From the NCBI RefSeq assembly GCF_002150765.1, contig NZ_MUYM01000009.1, positions 35,310 through 99,309 of the forward strand: 64,000 nt of DNA. The letters run 5' to 3'. A program made the translations under genes and the position numbers. Positions 1 to 7,534 of the stretch are shown piece by piece (position 1 is the stretch's first letter; each line of letters starts with the position of its first letter). Under the pieces are notes generated by a model. That model was given only the letters and a program-made list of their open reading frames with translations, searched no databases and had not been told where the DNA came from. This stretch comes from Lentzea kentuckyensis. GTDB taxonomy: Bacteria > Actinomycetota > Actinomycetes > Mycobacteriales > Pseudonocardiaceae.

Positions 1-589
1 TCGCCGGGTCCGGCGGCAACGGCTGCGCGAGGCTGTCCTCCTTGCACGGAGTGGCCGCGCAGAACGAGTCCCACAGGTCGGGGATGTTGGCCAGATCGAT
101 GGTCCGGTCGGCCGGTGGCGGGTTGCCGCCGACCATTCGTCGCTGGCCGGTGAGCTTGCGGGAGATCACCACCGTCTGGCCGGGTGCGGTGGGCAGCCAC
201 ACGTCGAACCTGAACTCGGCCGCCACCGAGCCGTAGTTGGGGTCTCCGAACGCCGCGCCGCTCATGAACTCCCAGAGCAGGTAGGTGATGTGCTGGTACT
301 TGGCGGTCGGTTTCTCGGCGGTCTCCAGCATCGTCGCGGCCTCCAGCAACGAGGTGGCCGGGATGGTCGGCAAGGTCGCGGGCGCGTCCCGCGAGGCCGG
401 CCGCAGCGTCACCACGAGCCCGGCGATCACCATGACCGCGACGGCCGCCGCCGCGATCCCGATCCAGCGCCGTGACCGCGGCGCGGGTTCCCCGGCGAAG
501 AGCTGCTCGCGCAACCGGGCCATCCGCACGTCGTCCGCGGGCCGCACCGGGTACAGCTCGGCGAGGTCGTCGTCCAGCACGTCACGCAT
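1..589 (-). CDS. Sigma-factor-linked single-pass membrane protein, anti-sigma-like (partial)
   Basis: The gene runs off the left edge, so about 196 N-terminal residues are visible. A short acidic cytoplasmic start is followed by a basic segment and one strong transmembrane helix (about residues 42-62, rich in Ala/Val/Ile), then an outward domain with no motif I recognise. The ATG lies inside the end of the upstream sigma factor gene (8 nt overlap), so the two are co-translated. This position, next to an ECF-type sigma factor, and the one-helix topology suggest an anti-sigma or sigma-associated membrane protein, similar in layout to the CU044_5270-type proteins that accompany actinobacterial sigma factors. 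No zinc-binding anti-sigma HxxxCxxC motif is seen in the visible part, so the anti-sigma role is inference. Confidence 0.75.
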   Translation of the reverse strand, partial: MRDVLDDDLAELYPVRPADDVRMARLREQLFAGEPAPRSRRWIGIAAAAVAVMVIAGLVVTLRPASRDAPATLPTIPATSLLEAATMLETAEKPTAKYQHITYLLWEFMSGAAFGDPNYGSVAAEFRFDVWLPTAPGQTVVISRKLTGQRRMVGGNPPPADRTIDLANIPDLWDSFCAATPCKEDSLAQPLPPDPA

Positions 590-1076
590 GTTCCACTTCC
601 TTCAGCTTGGCGCGCAGGCGGTGCAGCCGGGACCGGGCGGTGCCGGGGTTCATGTCGAGCGCCTCGGCAGCCTCCTGCACGCTCAAACCGGCCAGCGACA
701 CGAGCAGCACCAGGTCGCGGTCGACGTCGGACATCTTCGCCAGCTCACGGGCGATCCGCCGCAGGTGCGAGCGGGAGTCGATGCGGGCGACCACCGTGTG
801 TTCCAACGAGTCCGCGACACCGACGTCCACGCCATAACGTTCGGCGGTGCGCAGCAAACGGGTCTCCCGTTTGGCATGACCGCGCAACAGGTTCGTCGCG
901 ATGCCGTAGAGCCAGCCGACGACGCTGCCCCGCTCCGGGTCGTAGTTCTCCTTTCCGCGCATGGCGGCCAGGAACGTCTCGCTGACCAGGTCGTCAGCCA
1001 CGTCGACGCCCACCCGTCGCGCCAGATATCGGTGCAGCGGATGGGCGTGCTCGTCGAACAGCTCCGCGAACATCAC
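582..1076 (-). CDS. ECF-type RNA polymerase sigma factor
   Basis: At 164 residues the protein has the two-domain build of extracytoplasmic-function sigma factors. Region 2 (about residues 5-75) carries the DDLVSETFLAA and GWLYGIATNLLRGH segments that bind core RNA polymerase and melt the -10 element. Region 4 (about 105-160) contains the helix-turn-helix GLSVQEAAEALDMNPGTARSRLHRLR for -35 recognition. There is no region 1 or 3. It begins an operon with the membrane protein overlapping its stop codon, which may restrain it. A double Met start is present; the first Met was kept. The upstream 1077-1174 gap is shared with the divergent acetyltransferase. The signal it responds to cannot be read from the sequence. 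Confidence 0.9.
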   Translation of the reverse strand: MMFAELFDEHAHPLHRYLARRVGVDVADDLVSETFLAAMRGKENYDPERGSVVGWLYGIATNLLRGHAKRETRLLRTAERYGVDVGVADSLEHTVVARIDSRSHLRRIARELAKMSDVDRDLVLLVSLAGLSVQEAAEALDMNPGTARSRLHRLRAKLKEVEHA

Positions 1077-1174
1077 GCCCCCAGTTGGCTTCTCGCGGCA
1101 TCGGTGTTGCAGTGACGTGGGTCACACTGTGTTGGATTTCTTATTGGATTGGACGGCGTCTCGATGATGGTCGC

Positions 1175-1669
1175 ATGACCAACTGGACCGTGACGGTCGC
1201 CGACGCCGCGCACTCGCCGCTCAACCGCGAGTACAACGCCGAGATGATCAGCCGCTACTGGGGGCGGCCCACGAACGACGCCGAGATCGACGCCTACGAA
1301 CGTGACGAGCAGGACCACGACGTGCCGGTGTTCCTGGTCGCGTCGCATGACGGCGAGGACGCGGGCTGTCTCGGCATGAGGTTCCTCGGCGACGGTGTCG
1401 GCGAGCTGACGCGGATGTTCGTGCGGGTGCCGTGGCGCGGAAAGGGTGCCGCGTCGGCGTTGCTCGTGGCGATGGAGGCCGAAGCGCTGAAGCACGGTGT
1501 CGAGGTGTTGCGCCTCGACACTCGCAAGGATCTCGTCGAGGCGCGAAACCTGTACGCCAAGCACGGTTTCGCGGAGATCGATCGCTACAACAACGCCGAA
1601 TATGCCGACCATTGGTTCGAGAAGCGGCTGAAGAGGCTAACGTCCGCTGGTCCGGTCGCGATGTCCTGA
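1175..1669 (+). CDS. GNAT family N-acetyltransferase
   Basis: This is a 164-residue single-domain Gcn5-related acetyltransferase. The acetyl-CoA pyrophosphate-binding loop is visible as RVPWRGKGAASALL (around residue 90), preceded by the central strand ELTRMFV, and the last motif ARNLYAKHGFAEIDRYN is the usual C-terminal GNAT block. The start was placed at the ATG of MTNWTVTV because the in-frame extension upstream reads through the divergent promoter region and has no GNAT similarity. The substrate is unknown; a small amine or antibiotic-like acceptor is typical of the family. It stands alone, divergent from the sigma factor and 35 nt before the next gene. Confidence 0.88.
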   Translation: MTNWTVTVADAAHSPLNREYNAEMISRYWGRPTNDAEIDAYERDEQDHDVPVFLVASHDGEDAGCLGMRFLGDGVGELTRMFVRVPWRGKGAASALLVAMEAEALKHGVEVLRLDTRKDLVEARNLYAKHGFAEIDRYNNAEYADHWFEKRLKRLTSAGPVAMS

Positions 1670-1704
1670 AAGGTCGGGATGACTCGCGCCAGGAGGCATT
1701 GAAC

Positions 1705-2997
1705 ATGCGGTTGCGTCCACTGGTGATGGCTGTCGCCGTCACCGCGGCACTGGTGGTGACCCCGGCCTCGGCGGCTCCCGCCGGCCGGGTGCTCGGATAC
1801 GTCGCCAACAACGGCGGCGGAGTGTCGGTGATCGACACGGCCACGAACTCGGTGTCCCAGACGATCGTCGACAACGGCGGAAGCTCGCCGTACATGGCGG
1901 CGGTCGCGTTCGACGGAACTCGCGGCTACGTGACGAACTCCGTGCAGAACACGCTCACCGTGATCGACACGCCGACCAACACGGTCGACAAGTCCATCCC
2001 CGTCGGGAGCCACCCGGCGGGCGTCGCGGTCGCCCCCGGCGGCGGCTTCGTCTACGTCACCAACTACGCGGACGGCACGGTGTCCGTGGTCGACACGGCC
2101 ACGCTGACGGTCACCGCGACCATCACCGTCGGCCAGAACCCGGACGGCGTGGTCGTCACCCGCGACGGCACCGCCGTCTACGTCACGCACGACGTGGTCG
2201 GCCCGAGCAAGGTCTCGGTCATCGACACGACGTCCAACACCGTCGTCACCACGATCAACGTGGGCAGCACGCCCACCGCGGTCGCGGCATCGGCCGACGG
2301 CACGCGGATGTACGTGGTCAACAAGGGTTCGGACGACATCTCCGCCATCGACGTCGCCACGCGCACCGTCGTCGGCACCGCCAAGGTCGGCTTCGTGCCG
2401 CACGGCATCGCGTTGTCGCCCAACGGAACCCGCGCGTACGTGACGAACAGCGAGTTCGACTCGGTGTCCGTCGTGGACCTGACGGCGATGACCGAGCTGC
2501 AGAAGATCGTCGTCGGTGACCGCCCGATCAGCGTGGCCCTCACGCCGGACGGTGCGAGCGCCTACGTCACGAACTTCAACAGCAACACGGTGTCGATCAT
2601 CGACACGGCGTCCAACACGGTCACCGGCTCCATCGCGGTCGGCCAGAGCCCGGTGGGCATCGCGATCAACTTCGTGCCGCCCGCCGCGTCGAAGCTCGTG
2701 GGCGGCAACGCCCAGCTGCAACTGCGCCTGCTCGGCTTCACGGTCCGCTCGCTCGACGCGACGCTGACCGACAAGCACACCGGCGTGCCGGTCGCGGGTC
2801 AGCAGATCGTGTTCCGCACGGTCAAGGGCAACCCGCTGTGCACCGCCACGACCAACTCGTCGGGCAAGGCCACCTGTGACGCGAACGTGTCGCTGCTGGT
2901 CGGCCTGTCGACGCTGCTGCAGGGCTTCACGGCGTCGTACGCGGGCAACGACGAGCACGGTGGCGCTTCGGCGCACGGCAACATCACCTTGCTCTAG
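1705..2997 (+). CDS. Secreted YVTN-repeat beta-propeller protein
   Basis: A signal peptide (MRLRPLVMAVAVTAALVVTPASAAP) is followed by about seven roughly 42-residue repeats of the form xxYVTNxxxxTVSVIDTATNTVxxTIxVGxxPxGVAxxPDG, the YVTN beta-propeller signature. The last about 100 residues form a separate Ig-like beta domain containing two Cys (around NPLCTATTNSSGKATCD). Such propellers bind ligands or partners at the cell surface; no catalytic motif is seen. A clear AGGAGG ribosome site at 1691-1696 supports the ATG at 1705 over the longer open frame. It lies alone and ends before a strong hairpin. The binding target is unknown. Confidence 0.9.
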   Translation: MRLRPLVMAVAVTAALVVTPASAAPAGRVLGYVANNGGGVSVIDTATNSVSQTIVDNGGSSPYMAAVAFDGTRGYVTNSVQNTLTVIDTPTNTVDKSIPVGSHPAGVAVAPGGGFVYVTNYADGTVSVVDTATLTVTATITVGQNPDGVVVTRDGTAVYVTHDVVGPSKVSVIDTTSNTVVTTINVGSTPTAVAASADGTRMYVVNKGSDDISAIDVATRTVVGTAKVGFVPHGIALSPNGTRAYVTNSEFDSVSVVDLTAMTELQKIVVGDRPISVALTPDGASAYVTNFNSNTVSIIDTASNTVTGSIAVGQSPVGIAINFVPPAASKLVGGNAQLQLRLLGFTVRSLDATLTDKHTGVPVAGQQIVFRTVKGNPLCTATTNSSGKATCDANVSLLVGLSTLLQGFTASYAGNDEHGGASAHGNITLL

Positions 2998-3030
2998 TCA
3001 ACGCTAGACATCGGAGTACTCACGGTTGTT

Positions 3031-3083
3031 ACATCCCTTGACTCGGACGAAATGCCCGGCATAGCGTCCGAGTCATTGGATGT
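3031..3083. terminator. Long nested hairpin between propeller and GH97 genes
   Basis: The arms GACTCGGACG (3040-3049) and CGTCCGAGTC (3065-3074) pair perfectly. They enclose a smaller ATGCC/GGCAT palindrome and are flanked by the further complementary pair ACATCC (3031-3036) and GGATGT (3078-3083). It starts 34 nt after the propeller stop and ends 41 nt before the GH97 start, so it may be a terminator for the first gene, a leader structure or an operator for the second. There is no U-tract, as is common in high-GC actinobacteria. Confidence 0.6.
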
Positions 3084-3123
3084 CTTCCGGTGACCGCCGC
3101 CCCGGATCACGAGGGGAGTGTCC

Positions 3124-5640
3124 GTGGCGGTGAGAGCTGCAGCCGTGGCTGTCCTGGTCGCAGGCCTGGTCGTGGCACCTGCGCAGGCTTCGTCCGACGG
3201 CCCGCGGGCGGTGGTCGGCACTTCCGGGGGAGCGGTCACCCTGGCCGTGACCTCCGGCGGCAGGACGGTCGTGCAGCCGTCGCCGGTCGGGATCACCACC
3301 GAGCGTGCCGACCTGTCATCCGGGTTGTCGTTCGCCGGCAAGTCGCGGCGCGCGATCTTCGAGCGCTACCGCACGACGTCCGGCAAGAAGCGGGACCGGA
3401 CAGTGCGGGCCACCGAGACGACCTACCGGTTCACGTCCGGCGCGAACAGGCTCAACCTGGTGGTGCGCGAGTCCCCTGACGGCGTCGCCTACCGCTACGA
3501 ACTGCCGCAGGACACCGGTGCGGTCACCGGCGAGACCTCGGCGTTCGTCCTTCCCGCGGACTCTCCCGCGTGGCTCGCGAAGTTCCGGCGCGACTACGAG
3601 AACCCGTTCCTGCAGCTGACCGCCGGCACCGCCGAACTCGCCGAGTACATGCACCCGGCGCTGTTCGAGGCCGGCGGCACCTACGCGCTGATCACCGAGT
3701 CCGATGTGGACGGACGGTACTCGGGTGGCCACCTCGTGCACACCGGTGGCGGCAGGTACCAGGTGAAGCTGTGGGACGAGAAGGTCGCGGTGTCCGGCGC
3801 GCTGAAAACGCCGTGGCGCACCGTGATCGTGGGCTCGCTCGCCACCGTCACCGAGTCGACGCTGGTGGACGACCTCGCGCCGCCGTCCCGCGTGCGCGAC
3901 ACGTCCTGGATCAAGCCCGGCCCGGCGATCTGGACCTGGCTCGCCGGCGGCCGCCCGGTGCAACAGGACCTGGCCAGGCAGAAGGAGTTCGTCGACTACG
4001 CAGCCGCGCGCGCCTGGCCGTACGTCGTGGTCGACGCGGGCTGGTACGACGACCCGAACTGGCGCCAGACCAGCTTCATCCCCGAACTCGTGCGGTACGC
4101 GAAGGCGCGGAACGTCGGCATCCACACGTGGGTGCGGTTCAGTTCTGTTGACACGCCGGAGAAGCGCGCCGATTACCTGCCGTGGCTGCGGAAGTGGGGC
4201 GTGCAGGGCCTGAAGATCGACTTCATGGACTCCGACGGCCAGGAGCGCTACCGCTGGTACGACGAGATCCTGCCGGAGACCGCCCGCATGCACTTCCTGG
4301 TCAACTTCCACGGCGCCACGCTGCCGCACGGCGTCCACCGCACGTGGCCGCACGTCATGACGACCGAGGCCGTGCACGGCGCCGAGAAGTCCAGCGGTCT
4401 CACCACTTCGCACATCACCGCGCTGCCGTTCACCCGCAACGTGGTGGGCGGCATGGACTACACGCCCGGTGGTTTCCACCGCACCCGCGCCAACACCGAC
4501 GGCGGCGAGCTCGCGCTGTCCGTGCTGTACGAGTCCGGCGTGCAGAACCTCGCCGGGCGCCCGGACTCCTACGACGCCCGGCCGCTCGCGCGGTGGTTCC
4601 TCGAACAGACACCGACCGCGTGGGACGAGACGCGCCTGGTGTCCGGCCGCCCCACCGAAAGCGCCGTGCTGGCCCGCCGCAGCGACGACCGCTGGTTCGT
4701 GGGCGGCGCGGTGGCAGGGGAGTCGCGGACTCTGGACCTGCCCGCGCTCGGCAACGGGCGCTGGCTGGTCGAGGTGGTGCGCGACGGTGTCGGCGGTCTG
4801 GTCAAGGAAACCCATGTCACTTCGGACAAGCTGACCATCCCGGTCGCGAAGGACGGCGGTTTCGTCGCCCTGGTCTGCCGTCCGGACCGTTCGACCTGCG
4901 CACGGCCCACGCACGGCATCCCGCCGACTTCAGTGGTCGTCACGCCGGAACTGACGTCGGTGCAGCCCGGGCAGGCGTTCGAGATGAGCGGCACGGTCAC
5001 CAACACCTCGGACCGCCCGCTCCACGGCGTGACGTTCGCGCCGCAGGTGCCTGCCGGCTGGACCGTCTCCCGAGCGGTGAAGGCGTTCCGAGTCGCGCCG
5101 GGGGAGTCGTTGAGCGGCAGGTGGAGCGTGCGGGTCGGCGCGAATCCGGTCGTGGGGCTGACAGATGTGCCCGTGGAGGCCCGCTTCAGCTCCGGTGTGT
5201 CCGCCGCGAAGGCGACCCGCGCACACGTGTGGAAGCCGTTGCCCGCCGGGCAGTCCTACCTGGCGGGCAACGACCGTTCCGTCGAGGGCAGGACTTTGAC
5301 CACCGGCGGTGTGCGGTTCGGCAAGGGCATCGGCACGACGCCCGCGGACGACACCTTCTCACTCGGCACGTGCACGCGGTTCGACGCCACGGTCGGAGTG
5401 GACGACGAGGTCGACGGCCGCGTGGACCGCGCGGCCGGCGTCGGTGGGTCGGTCGTGTTCGCCGTCATCGGTGACGGCCGGGTGCTCTACGAGAGCGCGC
5501 TGCGCAGGTCGGTGGACCCGGCGTTGCCGATCAGCGTCGACCTGGGCGGCGTCAAGTCGTTGACGCTGCGGGTGACCGACGGCGGTGACGGGGCGAGCCT
5601 CGACAACGCGGTGTGGGGTGACGCGCGAGTGACGTGTTAG
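3124..5640 (+). CDS. Secreted glycoside hydrolase family 97 enzyme with NEW3 and NPCBM domains
   Basis: The protein is about 838 residues. A signal peptide (to about residue 25, ending APAQASS) leads into the GH97 N-terminal beta-sandwich, then the (beta/alpha)8 barrel with WYDDPNW, the LKIDFMDSDGQ strand carrying a candidate catalytic Asp, and TTEAVHGAEKSS with a candidate acid/base Glu. An Asp at the first position is typical of the retaining GH97 branch (alpha-galactosidase-like), so an alpha-galactosidase or alpha-glucosidase acting outside the cell is likely. After the barrel come a NEW3-type beta domain (around VVVTPELTSVQPGQAFEM) and a C-terminal NPCBM domain (SYLAGNDRSVEGRTL onward) that binds galactose-type sugars. 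GTG at 3124 was preferred to GTG at 3118 because GAGGGG at 3111-3116 is then well spaced. It overlaps the opposing MbtH-like gene by 4 nt. Confidence 0.88.
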   Translation: MAVRAAAVAVLVAGLVVAPAQASSDGPRAVVGTSGGAVTLAVTSGGRTVVQPSPVGITTERADLSSGLSFAGKSRRAIFERYRTTSGKKRDRTVRATETTYRFTSGANRLNLVVRESPDGVAYRYELPQDTGAVTGETSAFVLPADSPAWLAKFRRDYENPFLQLTAGTAELAEYMHPALFEAGGTYALITESDVDGRYSGGHLVHTGGGRYQVKLWDEKVAVSGALKTPWRTVIVGSLATVTESTLVDDLAPPSRVRDTSWIKPGPAIWTWLAGGRPVQQDLARQKEFVDYAAARAWPYVVVDAGWYDDPNWRQTSFIPELVRYAKARNVGIHTWVRFSSVDTPEKRADYLPWLRKWGVQGLKIDFMDSDGQERYRWYDEILPETARMHFLVNFHGATLPHGVHRTWPHVMTTEAVHGAEKSSGLTTSHITALPFTRNVVGGMDYTPGGFHRTRANTDGGELALSVLYESGVQNLAGRPDSYDARPLARWFLEQTPTAWDETRLVSGRPTESAVLARRSDDRWFVGGAVAGESRTLDLPALGNGRWLVEVVRDGVGGLVKETHVTSDKLTIPVAKDGGFVALVCRPDRSTCARPTHGIPPTSVVVTPELTSVQPGQAFEMSGTVTNTSDRPLHGVTFAPQVPAGWTVSRAVKAFRVAPGESLSGRWSVRVGANPVVGLTDVPVEARFSSGVSAAKATRAHVWKPLPAGQSYLAGNDRSVEGRTLTTGGVRFGKGIGTTPADDTFSLGTCTRFDATVGVDDEVDGRVDRAAGVGGSVVFAVIGDGRVLYESALRRSVDPALPISVDLGGVKSLTLRVTDGGDGASLDNAVWGDARVTC

Positions 5641-5819
5641 GCGGCGGCCGGCAGGTCGGCGCCGTGCACGAAGTCCTCGCACGAGATCCGGGACGCGACG
5701 CCGTGGACGACCTGCCACCCGGCGGGCACCCGCAGCACCGCCGGCCAGATCGAGTACTGGCCCGTTGGGCTGACCAGCACCAGGAACATGGTGTGAGCCT
5801 GAGCGAACGGGGATGTCAT
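5637..5819 (-). CDS. Orphan MbtH-like protein
   Basis: At 60 residues it reads MTSPF...TMFLVLVSPTGQYSIWP...VPAGWQVVHGVASRISCEDFVHG, which matches the MbtH fold: the N-terminal F, the GQYSIWP strand, the PAGWQVVHG strand and SRxxC. MbtH proteins bind and stabilise adenylation domains of non-ribosomal peptide synthetases. Two departures are visible: the usual C-terminal WTDMRP segment is missing (it ends HGADLPAAA), and no synthetase gene lies nearby. A longer in-frame extension to 5900 has no similarity, so the ATG at 5819 was chosen. It may be a degenerate relict or a trans-acting partner of a synthetase elsewhere. Confidence 0.75.
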   Translation of the reverse strand: MTSPFAQAHTMFLVLVSPTGQYSIWPAVLRVPAGWQVVHGVASRISCEDFVHGADLPAAA

Positions 5820-5920
5820 GACCTCAGGGTGACCCGCACCACCTCGGGTCTTGCTATCCGTACGCTCAAGCTCACACTCCCGGCTTCCGATCTGCTGCAC
5901 TCGTGTGATTACGTGGCGTC

Positions 5921-6514
5921 GTGACTGTGGAACAGGTGGTCCTCCTGGCCGAGGACGGTTCGGCCATCGGCGTCGAGGACAAGGCAGTGGTGCACCACGC
6001 GGACACCCCGTTGCACCTGGCGTTTTCCAGCTACGTCTTCGACTCGGCCGGCCGCATCGTGCTCACGCGGCGAGCGCTGCACAAGAAGACCTTCCCCGGC
6101 GTGTGGACGAACACCTGCTGTGGTCACCCGTTGCCGGACGAGGACATGGCCGCCGCCGTGGTGCGGCGTCTGCACGACGAGCTCGGCCTGAACTGCGCCG
6201 ACCCCGAACTGCTGCTGCCGGCCTTCCGCTACCGCGCCGAGATGGACGGCGTCGTCGAGAACGAGATGTGCCCGGTGTTCCGCGTGGTGTGCGACGACGA
6301 GCCGGTGCCGAACCCGGACGAGGTCGATTCCACCGAACGGGTGGCGTGGTCCGAGTTCGCCGCGAGCGCGCTCGACGGCACGCGCGAGATCTCGCCGTGG
6401 TCGAAGCTGCAGATCGCCGAACTGGTGAAGCTGGGGCCCGATCCGCTGGCGTGGCCGGTGGCGGACCGGGCCGGGCTCCCCAAGGCCGTGCGGCTGGGCT
6501 CACCACTCCAGTGA
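5921..6514 (+). CDS. idi: Isopentenyl-diphosphate delta-isomerase, type 1
   Basis: This Nudix-fold enzyme interconverts isopentenyl and dimethylallyl diphosphate in isoprenoid synthesis. The 197-residue sequence has the catalytic-Cys motif TNTCCGHP (about residues 65-72), the modified Nudix box [12 protein letters not shown] and the second active-site segment [10 protein letters not shown] with the proton-donor Glu, in the expected order. The start is GTG at 5921 (a second in-frame GTG lies at 5927). Its last 15 nt overlap the 3' end of the convergent nrdB gene. No isoprenoid or carotenoid genes are adjacent, so it is a stand-alone housekeeping or pigment-supporting copy. Confidence 0.95.
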   Translation: MTVEQVVLLAEDGSAIGVEDKAVVHHADTPLHLAFSSYVFDSAGRIVLTRRALHKKTFPGVWTNTCCGHPLPDEDMAAAVVRRLHDELGLNCADPELLLPAFRYRAEMDGVVENEMCPVFRVVCDDEPVPNPDEVDSTERVAWSEFAASALDGTREISPWSKLQIAELVKLGPDPLAWPVADRAGLPKAVRLGSPLQ

Positions 6515-7534
6515 GCCGCCGTTCTGGTACTCGATGACGCGGGTCTCGAAGAAGTTCTTCTCCTTCTTGAGATCCATCATCTCGGACATCCACGGGAACG
6601 GGTTCTCCGTCTGCTCCCAGACCGGCTCCAGCCCGAGCTGTGCGCACCGGCGGTTCGTGATGAACCGCATGTACTGCTCGCACAGTTCGGAGTTGAGGCC
6701 GAGGATGCCGCTCGGCATGGTGTCGCGGCCGTAGGCGATCTCCAGCTCGCAGCCCTCGGCGAGCATGGTCCGCACCTCCTTCTGGAACACGTCGTTCCAC
6801 AGGTGCGGGTTCTCGATCTTGATCTGGTTGATCGCGTCGATGCCGAAGTTCAGGTGGATCGACTCGTCGCGCAGGATGTACTGGTACTGCTCGGCGATGC
6901 CGACCATCTTGTTGCGCCGGCCGAGCGAGAGGATCTGCGCGAAGCCGGTGTAGAACCACATGCCCTCGAAGACCACGTAGAACGCGACCAGGTCGCGCAG
7001 GAACGCCTGATCCGTCTCGGGGGTGCCGGTGCGGAACTCCGGGTCCTCCAGGTGTTGCGTGAACTGCAGCGCCCACGCCGCCTTGTCGGTGATCGACGGG
7101 ATCTCCCGGTACATGTTGAACAGCTCGCCGTCGTCGAGACCGAGCGATTCGCAAATGTACTGGAACGTGTGGGTGTGCACGGCCTCCTCGAAGGCCTGGC
7201 GCAGCAGGTACTGGCGGCACTCCGGGTTGGTCAGGTGCCGGTACACCGCGAGCACGATGTTGTTGGCCACCAACGACTCCGAGGTCGCGAAGAAGCCGAG
7301 GTTGCGCTTGATCATGCGGCGCTCCTCCTCGGTCAGCCCGTCCTTGGACTTCCAGAGCGAGATGTCGGCCTGCATCGAGACCTCGGTCGGCATCCAGGCG
7401 TTGTTGCAGCCGGCCAGGTACTTGTCCCACGCCCAGTGGTACTTGAGCGGCAGCAGCTGGTTGACGTCGGCGCGGCAGTTGATCATCGCCTTGTCGTCGA
7501 CGGAGACGCGTGCGGCGCCTGCTTCGATGCTCAC
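6500..7534 (-). CDS. nrdB: Ribonucleotide reductase class I beta subunit, Phe at radical-Tyr position
   Basis: The 344-residue ferritin-like R2 subunit supplies the radical to NrdA for reduction of ribonucleotides. The metal ligands are present: Asp in QADISLW, Glu and His in [10 protein letters not shown], Glu in VVFEGMWFY, and Glu and His in RDESIH. The position equivalent to the E. coli radical Tyr122 is Phe (about residue 124, codon TTC in the HTHTFQY segment), the hallmark of class Ic enzymes that use a Mn/Fe cofactor instead of a tyrosyl radical. The C-terminal tail [11 protein letters not shown] keeps the Tyr used for radical transfer. GTG at 7534 was chosen over TTG at 7540 because it gives a GTGA overlap with the nrdA stop and a GAGG at good spacing. 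Confidence 0.94.
   Translation of the reverse strand: MSIEAGAARVSVDDKAMINCRADVNQLLPLKYHWAWDKYLAGCNNAWMPTEVSMQADISLWKSKDGLTEEERRMIKRNLGFFATSESLVANNIVLAVYRHLTNPECRQYLLRQAFEEAVHTHTFQYICESLGLDDGELFNMYREIPSITDKAAWALQFTQHLEDPEFRTGTPETDQAFLRDLVAFYVVFEGMWFYTGFAQILSLGRRNKMVGIAEQYQYILRDESIHLNFGIDAINQIKIENPHLWNDVFQKEVRTMLAEGCELEIAYGRDTMPSGILGLNSELCEQYMRFITNRRCAQLGLEPVWEQTENPFPWMSEMMDLKKEKNFFETRVIEYQNGGSLEW

Noticed and set aside
1585..2976. 463-residue open frame opposite the YVTN gene
   Set aside because: Arg/Asp/His-rich mirror of a repeat gene; no start site or similarity. Typical antisense shadow of GC-rich repeats.
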